From the NCBI RefSeq assembly GCF_000192795.1, contig NW_007360609.1:105592-169591 (forward strand): 64,000 nt of DNA, given 5' to 3'. The translations under genes and the position numbers were made by a program. Origin of the DNA: Vavraia culicis subsp. floridensis. Lineage: Eukaryota > Microsporidia > Pleistophoridae. The notes beneath the pieces are model-generated. The model saw only the letters and a list, made by a program, of their open reading frames with translations, searched no databases and was not told where the DNA came from. The first letter of the stretch is position 1, and each line of letters starts with the position of its first letter. Shown one piece after another: positions 1-8,778 of this stretch.

Positions 1-1688
1 ATGATAGACATAAGTATATGAGAGTCTTGTATAATTGCGATAAATAAAATGTTTTACCGTGTAGAGCGTGTTTACATGGTGTAGATTCTGCTTAGCGATA
101 GATTGAGAGATATTTGCGATTAAAGGCCTGATTTACGTGTTTAGACATCTTAAATAGGCATTTTGAAGACATTTGTTCGGCTTCCGATATCATTAAATGA
201 ATTATTATCCTTGTGAGCGGTTTTATAATCCTGTGAGGATCGTGGAGTATTATCATGGCTAAAGATAGGCTTAGGTCCCAAAAAAGCATATTCAAGGAAA
301 TGGACATGGGCAGTGCTAAACAATGCAGATACCAAAAATAGGTGTACACGGCCAGAAACTGCCAATACAAACCATAAACAGTGACAGAACGTGCTATACA
401 TAATCCAAGCGCTGAGTACATAAATGCGTATTATGTGCAAGCCGCCAATAAGTCGTACAACATGCAGTGAACGACGAATATGCAGAGCCTTTAACCAAAA
501 ACGGGCACCAGTCAGGAGTAGTATCAATATAGGAGTAAATTTACGGTATTGATTCGTACTATTATGAGGGACCAGTATTATTTTATGTTTTTTGCCAAGA
601 TTAAGCGGTAGATTGTTAAAATGTTCAAAATTTGTGTTCGTGCCTACTTGCCACTACAAATTTATTTTTATCAATATGAAGCGGTGAATGGTGGTGGTAA
701 CATGGGTTATAGCTAAAAAGTTAGTTAGAGCTGATTTGCCTGCAAAATGAGCAACAGAAACGGCTGCTTGTGCAAACCAGCAGTTTTATTGAAGGAATGC
801 AACAAAACAGTGGTTCCAACAGCTACAAAATTGTAGCGACTGCTTTTACAACACTTTCTTGCTAGGTAATGGAACAGGGAGTTTGTCAAACATGTGCGTG
901 GTAAATACGTGTTCAGAACAAGGAGTGCATCAATCCCATCAGCATTGCTGCTCATCTGTTAGCGAGGAAGAAACGATGAGCCAATAAATTCCGAAAAGCT
1001 AATCATTACCGTGTAAACATGCATGTTTGAGAATTAATTAATCAGCCAGGGGAATAATTGGTCTAATTTGATAAATCATGACCTGATCTGTAGAAATTCA
1101 TCTGCAACACACGATCAGCTCCTAATCATTAAAAGGACACCTCGCGTTGCCGTTGCTGTGAGGATAGCTCATTTAATGCGTACCAATTGTCTGTGTGGAA
1201 ATTTATTTGCCAAGTTGCCTATTGCTCGGCTTACATGCATGAAGGGTGTAATTCCACATTGTACCTCTCCAAAATAACACATTAGAGCTCACGCAGGGCA
1301 TCGAGTACAAGAATGTGACTTGGTACGATAAAACAGACTGCGGCAGATTGCAAGAAACATCAGAACAACTGTTTTGGTGTCCATAACCAATCGATTGTTC
1401 AACACAAACCAAATGATGGCTGTTTTCAGGGATAAAAAGTGCAGAGCGTTCCATAGCAGCTAATTTGTATAAGCTATTTTCAACTTACCTTCTACAAACT
1501 TAGATAAATACTGTGCGATTGAAAACGTTAAAATTACTTGCCATTTTGCCCAAATTTAAAAAAACAAAATTTACGATGAAATTGTTTTGCTCTACACGTC
1601 ACATCCCCAACCAATCAAAAGTACGAATGCAAAACATAGATTAAAAAAAAATATTGGAGGGGTAAAAAGTACGAAGAGCAAAAGCAGC
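1..1688. other. Intergenic, no supported gene
   Basis: Open frames here are short (up to about 125 codons), several overlap each other on one strand, and none shows a recognisable motif or a CCC-type start signal with a convincing product. The frame running into the TFIIA gamma gene from 1587 begins at a TTG and its first 34 codons look like untranslated leader. Confidence 0.6.
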
Positions 1689-2042
1689 ATGTACGAATTT
1701 TACAGACAGAGTATAATTGGAAAAGCACTACAGGATACCATAGAGGATATGTTGGGCAACTCGCAGCTTACGCCCGCACAGGCCAAGCTAATCCTTGAGA
1801 AGTTTGACCAGGCGGTGCCGGTTGTTTTTGGTCGCACGGTACAGAGCAACATGAACTTTAAGGGTGGCGTTGAGTCGTACAATTTCGTTGATGGCGTGTG
1901 GAATTTTATAACGAGAGATTTTGTTATGACCATCAACAATAAAATGGTGAGATGTGATTATGTGAAAATTGTGGCGTGTGATGCCGATACGTCGAGTGAT
2001 AGCGGACGGAAAAGAAGGAAAAGGAATGTTGGAAATAGATAA
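1689..2042 (+). CDS. TOA2: Transcription initiation factor IIA, gamma (small) subunit
   Basis: TFIIA gamma pairs with the large TFIIA subunit and stabilises TBP on promoter DNA in the nucleus. The product is 117 residues, the normal family length, and opens with the family signature MYEFYRQSIIGKAL followed by the four-helix region. The second half matches the beta-barrel part, including the NFKGGVESYNFVDGVWNF stretch and a central VRCDYVKIVACD. The ATG at 1689 is chosen because the family starts with M-Y-E/Q-x-Y-R; the upstream in-frame codons begin with TTG and look non-coding. A basic tail (GRKRRKRN) follows the conserved core and may act as a nuclear signal. The gene is convergent with the unknown gene ending at 2122. 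No CCC motif sits directly before this ATG. Confidence 0.92.
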   Translation: MYEFYRQSIIGKALQDTIEDMLGNSQLTPAQAKLILEKFDQAVPVVFGRTVQSNMNFKGGVESYNFVDGVWNFITRDFVMTINNKMVRCDYVKIVACDADTSSDSGRKRRKRNVGNR

Positions 2043-2121
2043 ATGTTTTTTAATTCAGATTAACTGTTACATTTGCTATTTATTTTCTGCACTCATTTTT
2101 TGGTAGCAAATTGCGTAGCCC

Positions 2122-2535
2122 CTACGTGTACAGCGGTTCGGTTCGCCATTTTATGGAACAAGAGTTTTCTGCTTGAACAAGAGGAGTGTAATTGCATGGA
2201 CTAACAACATGGTTCAGTGCGCACGGCTTCTCGTAGTACTGCGTGATCGAAAGGTGATTGGCGTATTTTTTAGGTATTTTGTTGAAGTTTCTTGGCACAT
2301 TCTCGTTCGACAAAAAGAATGTAAAACAGGTTTTGTCTGCAAAATCGCTCTTCTGCACGATAAGAACATGATCGTCATCTCGGTGCTCACCGATTGCCAG
2401 TTTATCACCGCATTGGAAATATACAATGCTTTTCCTATGCTCTTTCTTGTAGTAAATGCATACTTTGCGGTTTGTTTTCGTCTTTAGTTTGTTAAGCCAT
2501 TCGTCTTTTAGACCCTGTACGATTGAAAAGCTCAT
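2122..2535 (-). CDS. Hypothetical protein (137 aa)
   Basis: I do not recognise this product. It is an intact 137-codon frame with an in-frame stop just upstream of its ATG, so the start is fixed. The N-terminal third is basic and lysine-rich (WLNKLKTKTNRK) and the middle contains an acidic patch (GEHRDDDH). Five cysteines occur, mostly in the last half. No signal peptide or membrane segment is visible. It is convergent with TFIIA gamma, 80 bp apart, an arrangement typical of compact eukaryotic genomes. The plus-strand frame 2173-2487 is antisense to it and is treated as its shadow. An open frame this long is unlikely but not impossible by chance at this base composition. Confidence 0.5.
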   Translation of the reverse strand: MSFSIVQGLKDEWLNKLKTKTNRKVCIYYKKEHRKSIVYFQCGDKLAIGEHRDDDHVLIVQKSDFADKTCFTFFLSNENVPRNFNKIPKKYANHLSITQYYEKPCALNHVVSPCNYTPLVQAENSCSIKWRTEPLYT

Positions 2536-2942
2536 GAGTTAAGTATGAGCAAAAAACATATGCACACGCGAGATGAAAGGAGCTTGAGGTGTTAAGAAGT
2601 AGAATAAAACAAGATATAGGGAAAAGTGCAGTGTTGGACAGTAGAAAGACTGTATGAAAGTAAAATACAAGGTCTGACAAAAAAGCATGAACGAGATGTT
2701 GAGCCGTGGAAATGATTTCCAGAAATACAACACTAATCCATTGTCACACGAATAAAATGCGTGTTAATGTGTTCGTAGAACGCCATTTAACTCGACCAAT
2801 AGTAAGCGTTCTTGTACAAGCTCAGAACAGAGCGTTTTATTTCCTTATTCACATTTTTATGTAACATTCACTAAAGTTGATGTATGTGTTAGTGTATAAA
2901 AATTTATTAAGATGTACTACAAAGTAGATATTGCTTACAAGT
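2536..2942. other. Intergenic, nothing recognised
   Basis: AT-rich spacer. Two overlapping minus-strand frames of 62-64 codons are rich in F, L, S and Y and look like chance translations. Confidence 0.5.
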
Positions 2943-3110
2943 GATGACTAAGTGCATCTCGGAAAGAATGAGCTGCACAACAGCTTTTGACTATATATTC
3001 AGTGCAAATACATGAAACAAAGTTTTTTATTTTTCTCGAAGGGTCAAATAATTTATTTCTCAGAACTGATCAATCAGCTTCTGTGTTGTCTTTTTACTCA
3101 TGCGATGATA
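2943..3110 (-). repeat. Degenerate copy A of the 3' end and flank of the 527-codon gene
   Basis: This stretch aligns with 7041-7210 base for base, with scattered substitutions and small indels (roughly 85-90% identical by eye). In copy B the right part is the end of the 527-codon gene. Here the corresponding minus-strand bases (about 3061-3099) would still read MSKKTTQKLIDQF then stop, nearly the same as the intact tail of the other gene. The frame is not part of the neighbouring 518-codon gene, which stops at 3250. The simplest reading is a relic of the ancestral 3' end left after tandem duplication, with the 518-codon gene now ending about 140 bp earlier. Confidence 0.75.
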
Positions 3111-3249
3111 ATATCACCTGATGCTTGTTCACAATAATAATGAACCGTAATATCAGATGTAAAAACTACTACAAAAACACATGTAATATTTAGACAACAC
3201 AAATCCATAAATACTATTTAATCTTATGATTCTCATATCTGGGTGTTAT

Positions 3250-4806
3250 TTACCGCCGTATCAGCTCTTCCAGATGCCTTCTAACACACTTATAAAGATC
3301 ACAAACTTGCTGTGTCATAAGTTCAGAATTGTTATAATCCAACTCCTCAATTTTCTTAAGTATTTCATCTCGCCTCTCAGAATAGCTTGTGGAGAGATAC
3401 CGTCCAATATATCCATACAACCATTTTACGTTTTGTCCTAATCTCTCTTTCATATGACGTGAATATTTATAAAGAATCTTCTCAAGAATATATTTTCCAT
3501 CTAAGTGCTCCATGCTTAGATTCTTATCCCAAGTAGCTTTTGAACAACGGCTTGTAAATCCAATCTTGTCAAATAAACCAGACAGCAAAAAGAATAGAGG
3601 CTCATATCCTTCCAAAAAAGTATCGCAAACAGTATCAGGATTACTCGCACCACAAACTGTTGAGCAAGTATACTCCAACTCGGAAAAAAATACGTACTTT
3701 GAAATAACGCTTAACTTGACTTTTAAGACACAAAGAAGTTGTGAAAACAGAAATGTACGAACAAAGGAACGATAATCGATCTGTCTCAGCATATTCTGTT
3801 TGTTCTTATATTGATCATCTCCTCTATTCCTCAGTTTTATGCATGATGTCACAATGTTTTCGATTCTGCTGACAAGATATATCGTGATCGCTTTATCACG
3901 CAGCATTATTTTTGTTACATTGTTGCGGAACTGCACAAAATACCCACAAAGGCTTGTAAACTCAGAAAAAAGCAAACACTTGTCAGCGACTCTCGTCCCG
4001 TACAGCATTTCTAATGAATTAATAAATAAACTATCAATCACATCTTGCATAATAAAACAGTTATTACGATGATTATTACTGCAACCTACACATTTCACAC
4101 TTTGACCACTAAAATATTCTGCCTCACTTATCTTAGAATTAGTTGTTAGCAGAGAATAAAGTTCATCGTTGTATCTGGCGTAAAGCTTCAGCAGCTGAGA
4201 AATTTTTTTCACACCCTCACAGGTAACAGCCACTTTATCGGAACTTAATCTTTCAATTGACACTAAAAATCTTTTCATCTGAACAAATATGTTTGTTCTA
4301 AATGTAATATATTCGGAAATTAGTGACAAAATATCACAATTATCTGTTCCCGTATTAACTATCCTTCCCTTATTTGTACGTAAACAACGTGCAGACTTAA
4401 TCAACATTTCTTTTAGATTATCAAAATACCTGGACAACTCCAAATCTCCTTGGTTATTCTTTGTTTTTTGATTATATTCTTGTGCAAAATCTTCTCTCAT
4501 ATTTATCACTTTAAAAATGACATTTTGTAACTTTTCAAGCCTATCCGAGCGACCTTCATTCGATTGTCCGCTCACTCTCTTGCGTTTTCTTGAGCTGCTC
4601 GTTCCCGCACTTTCACTATCATGTTGTGCATGTTCTTGTGATTCATCACTACACATGGTCAACTGCGTAGGATGGCCGACTACCTCCATACCAGGATATA
4701 TGAGAGTGTTACTTGGGGAAGTTCCTGCAATATGACCACTATCCTGGTCGGGATACGAGTTGTCCATCACATACACCGATCTTATCAGTATTATAATAAT
4801 TTGCAT
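3250..4806 (-). CDS. Lineage-specific hypothetical protein (518 aa), probable diverged tandem paralogue of the gene at 7159-8742
   Basis: No family is recognised. The product begins with a short hydrophobic run (residues 2-13), then a Ser/Thr/Gly-rich low-complexity region to about residue 70, a basic cluster SSRKRKR (71-77), and about 430 residues of predicted mostly helical, Leu/Ile/Lys-rich sequence. A small cysteine cluster, CVGCSNNHRNNC, lies near the middle. A CCCC motif sits about 10 nt before the first ATG and a TATA-like stretch about 28-39 nt upstream, supporting this start; a second possible start is the methionine at residue 14. The 3' flank carries the same sequence as the 3' flank of the 527-codon gene, so the two were probably tandem copies. 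A weak resemblance between their helical regions fits this but needs a profile alignment. The N-terminus could be a weak signal peptide or no signal at all. Confidence 0.7.
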   Translation of the reverse strand: MQIIIILIRSVYVMDNSYPDQDSGHIAGTSPSNTLIYPGMEVVGHPTQLTMCSDESQEHAQHDSESAGTSSSRKRKRVSGQSNEGRSDRLEKLQNVIFKVINMREDFAQEYNQKTKNNQGDLELSRYFDNLKEMLIKSARCLRTNKGRIVNTGTDNCDILSLISEYITFRTNIFVQMKRFLVSIERLSSDKVAVTCEGVKKISQLLKLYARYNDELYSLLTTNSKISEAEYFSGQSVKCVGCSNNHRNNCFIMQDVIDSLFINSLEMLYGTRVADKCLLFSEFTSLCGYFVQFRNNVTKIMLRDKAITIYLVSRIENIVTSCIKLRNRGDDQYKNKQNMLRQIDYRSFVRTFLFSQLLCVLKVKLSVISKYVFFSELEYTCSTVCGASNPDTVCDTFLEGYEPLFFLLSGLFDKIGFTSRCSKATWDKNLSMEHLDGKYILEKILYKYSRHMKERLGQNVKWLYGYIGRYLSTSYSERRDEILKKIEELDYNNSELMTQQVCDLYKCVRRHLEELIRR

Positions 4807-4815
4807 ATTTGGTAA

Positions 4816-4845
4816 GGGGTATTGACAAATTTTTTATATTTATAC
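4816..4845 (-). promoter_or_regulatory. CCC-type start motif plus TATA-like stretch
   Basis: Read on the minus strand, TATAAATATAAA (4834-4845) lies about 28-39 nt before the ATG of the 518-codon gene, and ACCCC (4815-4819) lies about 10 nt before it. CCC-like motifs close to start codons are described for microsporidia; the TATA role is inferred from position. Confidence 0.45.
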
Positions 4846-5349
4846 GCTTTCCTAAAGTGCACAAACGGAAAAATCATACCCTTATTCATATGATGTGTGA
4901 ATACTGAACTGGTGAACACAGAATAGCAAGAGTCATATAATTACTAAAATGAACAAAAATAATAAATAGCCTGGATAATACTTGGTTTATATACCAACAT
5001 TTTTTGTTAATAATACGTTTATTTACTTTCGACTTACTACATATAGTACATAGTGCAGAACGGATAGATATGTTTACTTATTTTACTCATACAACTGATC
5101 TATTGACTATGTTTAATGATAAAGAACATGTTGTAAAGATGTGTAGCTACTTACATCAGCGAGTAGGTCCTGAAATGCTTCTTATGCTCAGTTCTATGCA
5201 AAGACTAACTTTAGCTGCACTGCTTGTTTTTCAAAACGGATGCATGAATGGATAGTATACCGAAATAGCGCTTTTGAATGTGACTAAAACACCAGGTCAT
5301 TCCTTTCTACTAACTGTTGTATAGTTACAGAATCAATAAATCACTTTCA
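4846..5349. other. Intergenic, nothing recognised
   Basis: An 83-codon plus-strand frame (5004-5255) has no recognisable features. No clear Helitron terminus (hairpin followed by CTRR) was found beyond the helicase stop at 5350. Confidence 0.5.
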
Positions 5350-6412
5350 TTATAATGGCTTAGTATGCACAACATTTCTTGTGTATACTTTATCATTCTC
5401 ACGCTTTCCTTGGCATCCATTGCCAGCAACATATACCCTTAGACCGTTTTCATAGCGCACTCTCGACAAAGCTACGTACAACTGACCATACACAAAGACT
5501 GGGCTGTGCAGATAAACACCCACCTTGTCAAATGACTGGCCCTGTAACTTGTGGATTGTCACCGCAAACGAAAGAAGAACCGGAAACTGTCTTCTCTTGA
5601 GTATGAATGGCAGCTGTGTCTCGCTCGGTGCCATGTCGATCCTTGGTATGACTGCCCTGCTACCTCTCCTGGATCCGGTTACAATAGTAGCTATGATGAA
5701 GTTTGTGTGGAGCTCATCAACCACCAGGCGTGTGCCATTGAGCAGGCCATTGGCTGGATCAAGGTTGCGCAATAGCATTATCAACGCACCTCTTTTTAGA
5801 ACTAACTTGTGCGGTGGCATTCCTGAAGGCTGCTGCTTGTTGAGAAACTCTAGCGGATAGTTCGCAACAACATCGTTGTCCTCTANNNNNNNNNNNNNNN
5901 NNNNNNNNNNNNNNNNNNNNAACATCGTTGTTCGTTGTGAGTATAGTTCTGTTTGTCAGATCTTCGCTGTCAGCCATGTTGGCAACATCACCATATATCT
6001 CGTTAACGATGTCATCGCACATATCGTCAACATAATCGTTGAACAGCCCAAGTGCATCCTGCGGTCCGTTGAACACACAGATGTATGCAAACAGCTTTCT
6101 GATGTGGTCAGATGTCTCTGTCATTGCAGCTTCGCTCAGCACGTTCTTTCATTCACTGTCATCCTGCAGAAGATTTCTTGCCCTTGCTGCTTCCTCGAAT
6201 GTGCCATATACAACATTGTTGGCACTTCTTAAGTCGTCGAATGACGTGGCACCTCTCACATTGAGCAAGAGCATTCTCAGATAGAATCTCTCCTTTTCCT
6301 CTGGATTGACCACATACAATCTTGTAATGACTTTGTCCTCACCTCGTTGTCGCAATACCCATCGGCTGTTCTGGTACACATAGTGATATGGAATGTCGGT
6401 GTAGAGATATTA
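5350..6412 (-). mobile_element. Decayed Helitron: PIF1-like helicase C-terminal part, with nonsense codons and an assembly gap
   Basis: Helitrons are rolling-circle DNA transposons encoding a Rep-helicase protein. Reading on the minus strand, about 6412-6149 shows the Helitron linker region before the helicase (DIPYHYVYQNSRW, ERFYLRMLLLNVRGATSF). The same frame continues through an in-frame TGA at 6149-6151 where relatives have Trp (LLQDDSE-stop-KNVLSEAA) to about 5925. After a 35-base run of N, 5885-5350 encodes the helicase end: LKRGALIMLLRNLDPANG, the FAVTIHKLQGQSFD motif V block and GQLYVALSRV (motif VI). The Walker A and B blocks and the Rep domain are absent or lie in the gap. Another stop (TAA) lies near 6413. 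It is therefore a dead copy. It sits between the two tandem-related lineage-specific genes. Confidence 0.88.
5886..5920. other. Assembly gap (35 N) inside the Helitron helicase
   Basis: Thirty-five N bases. The 11-mer AACATCGTTGT occurs immediately left (within 5868-5880) and immediately right of the gap, so the gap may hide a collapsed or mis-joined repeat, or a deletion between short direct repeats. The helicase ATPase motifs expected here are missing. Confidence 0.9.
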
Positions 6413-6439
6413 TCTGGTTATTTTTTACTGCAACTGGTA

Positions 6440-6739
6440 TTATTTTTTTGGAACATGCACAATACCAAAGTGCTTTTTTAAGAACTGTGCACAGAGCACA
6501 GGAACATTTTGCAGACTCTCGTAGGTCCGATCAATAAATAAAGCTTTGCCGCGGTAGACAATCAGCTGATCATCTACAGCACAGACAAAACCACCAGGAT
6601 TTAACAATTGTGTTTTTTCTACCAAAAACTTTTCAGTCGGTGTATTGTCAGAATCTGGATACATGATGCATTGACTTCTCAACTTATTTATAGTTTTGAT
6701 TCTTCCAGAAAAATGAACGTTAGTCAATGATGAGAACAT
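6440..6739 (-). CDS. Hypothetical small ORF (99 aa)
   Basis: An intact 99-codon frame directly upstream (minus strand) of the Helitron relic. It contains GGFVCAVDDQLIVYRGKAL, which has the look of a small beta-rich domain, but I cannot assign a family. No CCC motif or TATA-like box is obvious. It could be cargo carried by the Helitron, a leftover of the transposon's own upstream coding region, or a chance frame: an open frame of this size could arise a few times by chance in the non-coding part of this window. Confidence 0.35.
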   Translation of the reverse strand: MFSSLTNVHFSGRIKTINKLRSQCIMYPDSDNTPTEKFLVEKTQLLNPGGFVCAVDDQLIVYRGKALFIDRTYESLQNVPVLCAQFLKKHFGIVHVPKK

Positions 6740-7040
6740 ACAAACTGTTCACCAAAACATCTGTTTAACTGTGATATTATGTTCTGTTACATTGACCAAA
6801 AACTCACTTTTACATCCATTTCTTTGTATTTTATTCTTTTTCTGGTAGATCATCTAAATATATTGTAAATGCTATCATGATTTGTAACAATGTTAAGGAA
6901 ATCAAACAAAAGTTAAAAGTGCAGATATGTTATTTATTTCATGCATTTTGATTAGACGTGGTGGTGTTCATAAAAACAGCCAACCAAATATTAGTAGGGG
7001 TTGAATAAATAAAAATAGGATGAAAATACTGTGTGTAAAT
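6740..7040. other. Intergenic, nothing recognised
   Basis: AT-rich spacer between the small ORF and the duplicated 3' flank. Confidence 0.5.
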
Positions 7041-7210
7041 GATGACTAAGTGCTTCTCGGAAAGAATGAGCTGCAAAACAACTTTAGACTCTTCATGCAG
7101 TGCGAATACGTGAAACAAACATTTTTTATTTTTCTCGATGGGTCAAATAATTAATTTCTCAGAATTGATCAATCAGCTTCTGAGTTGTCTTTTTATTCAT
7201 ATGAGATGAT
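7041..7210 (-). repeat. Copy B of the duplicated 3' end and flank
   Basis: The counterpart of 2943-3110. It covers the last ~17 codons of the 527-codon gene (stop at 7159-7161) and about 118 bp beyond the stop. Similarity continues well past the stop codon, so it is duplicated DNA and not selection on the protein tail alone. Confidence 0.75.
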
Positions 7211-8742
7211 AGGCTCTTGGTGGGGTATTGGATGTGCCATAAAAGTGTTTTCATTTCACGGTAAAACGAATCGATAGCGATCAAATCATTTTGCTTGTTA
7301 AGAAAAAGGAAGTTAAAATACGACAGGTATTGCGAGAAACGCATGATGTTTCTTATGGAATCGTTAAACTTTTCATAACCGATCCTGTTGTTGTCTTGCT
7401 GAATTTGAAAAAGAAACAGCCAGCTGTCCATGAGGAGACCTAAATATGTATCCATTAGTGCCCGCACCTCTGCAAACTCAGTCATATTATACAAAGAAAG
7501 GTCTCCCTGGATTCTTTTATGTGTCTGAGATACAAATGAAATGCATCTATCGATGTTTTGTCTCGGTTTCTTCCATGATAATACTTTTTCGTCTGTAATT
7601 TGATTGTTCATCGATACAACGAGCAATTTATTGGCTTTCTCGAGTTCGACTTGCGATTTTCTCAGATTTTGTAGGATATTGTAAAGCAATCTGTACATCG
7701 GAATAAGCTCCCAGGTCCAAGCAGTATATTCATTAAGTAATTCTGAAAAAAAATTGCTGATACCAGCATTATTAAAGGAAACAATCGGCTCGGAATGTAA
7801 AAAACTAGATGAGCCGGTAGCTATCGCCAAAAGATGTTCACGACATTTTGATCTGTGCAATTTGAACATGTGACAGTTTGCAGCATTGTCGTTTTCTAGC
7901 TGCTCTACAATCGATATTATTAGTTTTAGGGCAGCTGAAATTTCAGCCTTTGTATTTTTATCAATACCGAGTCGTCCATGATGATTTGGTGCCATAGTTC
8001 TAAACACTCCATATGGATCATTAGCAATGGATATCGGCTTATCGCTCTTATGAGCCCGTTGTTTGGAACATTGATTGTACGGCTTGTTCTTTTCGGGATC
8101 AATAACAGTTTGTAGAGGTGTATTCTTGTCTGTATGTTCCTTTTCCATGCTTTCTACAATGTGTTTATCTCTCAAAATTTCTGAAGGCATTTCTAAAGCT
8201 GTATGAGGTGTTGCATTAATCTGTTGAACGGTAAATTCCGATTCTACACCACTTGATGCAGTAGTTTCGACGTAATTTGGAAGTGATCGTCTTTTACGAG
8301 CATTTGTTTCGTCACCTGATAAACTTTCTACTGCACATTTTCTTTGTGGAATGATTTTGCCTAAAATTTTCTGATAGGCGCTTTTAGTCGGTTCGTCCTC
8401 CGTGTAGTTTGCTTTATGAGGTATTTTACAGTTTTCTTCTTGTCGAACAGCATATGTATCCCAATCATTTCCTGATGTATGTGATTTTTCGCTATTTTTA
8501 TCTTCCGCTGTTTCTGTTGACGTAAAGGCACCGCTCCCTCTGTCACTATTTGAAGTGGTATATTGTGTAGTGCACTCATTACTACCTCCAGCAATACACA
8601 ACATAAAGTTTCTGCTTCTGCGTTTTTCAGCTGGCAAAATCATTGTATGTCTGCGAACTTGCTCGTTTTTCTTTTCTACGTTCTTTTTAATGCTTCCCTC
8701 ACACATAAACATAAAAACTACTATCGCAATCAATGTTCTCAT
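7159..8742 (-). CDS. Secreted lineage-specific protein (527 aa)
   Basis: The family is unknown. The first ~17 residues (MRTLIAIVVFMFMCEG) form a clear signal peptide: positive charge, hydrophobic core, small residues at the cut site. Residues about 20-220 are low-complexity, polar, rich in Ser, Thr, Glu and Lys, with dibasic runs (KRRS near 42, RKRRS near 150) that could be cut by a Kex2-type protease. The remaining ~300 residues are helical and lack a membrane anchor, so secretion outside the parasite is likely. A textbook TATA box (TATATAAA) lies about 30 nt upstream and no CCC motif precedes the ATG. The last codons and 3' flank are duplicated next to the 518-codon gene. A role at the host interface is inferred only from the signal peptide and the accessory setting. 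Confidence 0.75.
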   Translation of the reverse strand: MRTLIAIVVFMFMCEGSIKKNVEKKNEQVRRHTMILPAEKRRSRNFMLCIAGGSNECTTQYTTSNSDRGSGAFTSTETAEDKNSEKSHTSGNDWDTYAVRQEENCKIPHKANYTEDEPTKSAYQKILGKIIPQRKCAVESLSGDETNARKRRSLPNYVETTASSGVESEFTVQQINATPHTALEMPSEILRDKHIVESMEKEHTDKNTPLQTVIDPEKNKPYNQCSKQRAHKSDKPISIANDPYGVFRTMAPNHHGRLGIDKNTKAEISAALKLIISIVEQLENDNAANCHMFKLHRSKCREHLLAIATGSSSFLHSEPIVSFNNAGISNFFSELLNEYTAWTWELIPMYRLLYNILQNLRKSQVELEKANKLLVVSMNNQITDEKVLSWKKPRQNIDRCISFVSQTHKRIQGDLSLYNMTEFAEVRALMDTYLGLLMDSWLFLFQIQQDNNRIGYEKFNDSIRNIMRFSQYLSYFNFLFLNKQNDLIAIDSFYREMKTLLWHIQYPTKSLSSHMNKKTTQKLIDQF

Positions 8743-8770
8743 GGTGAACGTATATAATTTGTTTTACACT

Positions 8771-8778
8771 TTTATATA
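8771..8778 (-). promoter_or_regulatory. TATA box of the 527-codon secreted gene
   Basis: TATATAAA on the minus strand, about 29-36 nt upstream of the ATG at 8742. The gene lacks the CCC motif of the core genes. Confidence 0.5.

Noticed and set aside
1587..1688. Upstream extension of TFIIA gamma
   Set aside because: Begins at TTG and adds 34 lysine-rich residues not seen in the family, which starts at M-Y-x-x-Y-R.
6149..6151. TGA read as Trp (altered genetic code) because TGA replaces Trp in the Helitron
   Set aside because: Intact genes in the window use TGG for Trp and end normally at TAA, TAG or TGA (for example WOPR at TAA, kinase at TGA), so the TGA is a nonsense mutation in a dead element.
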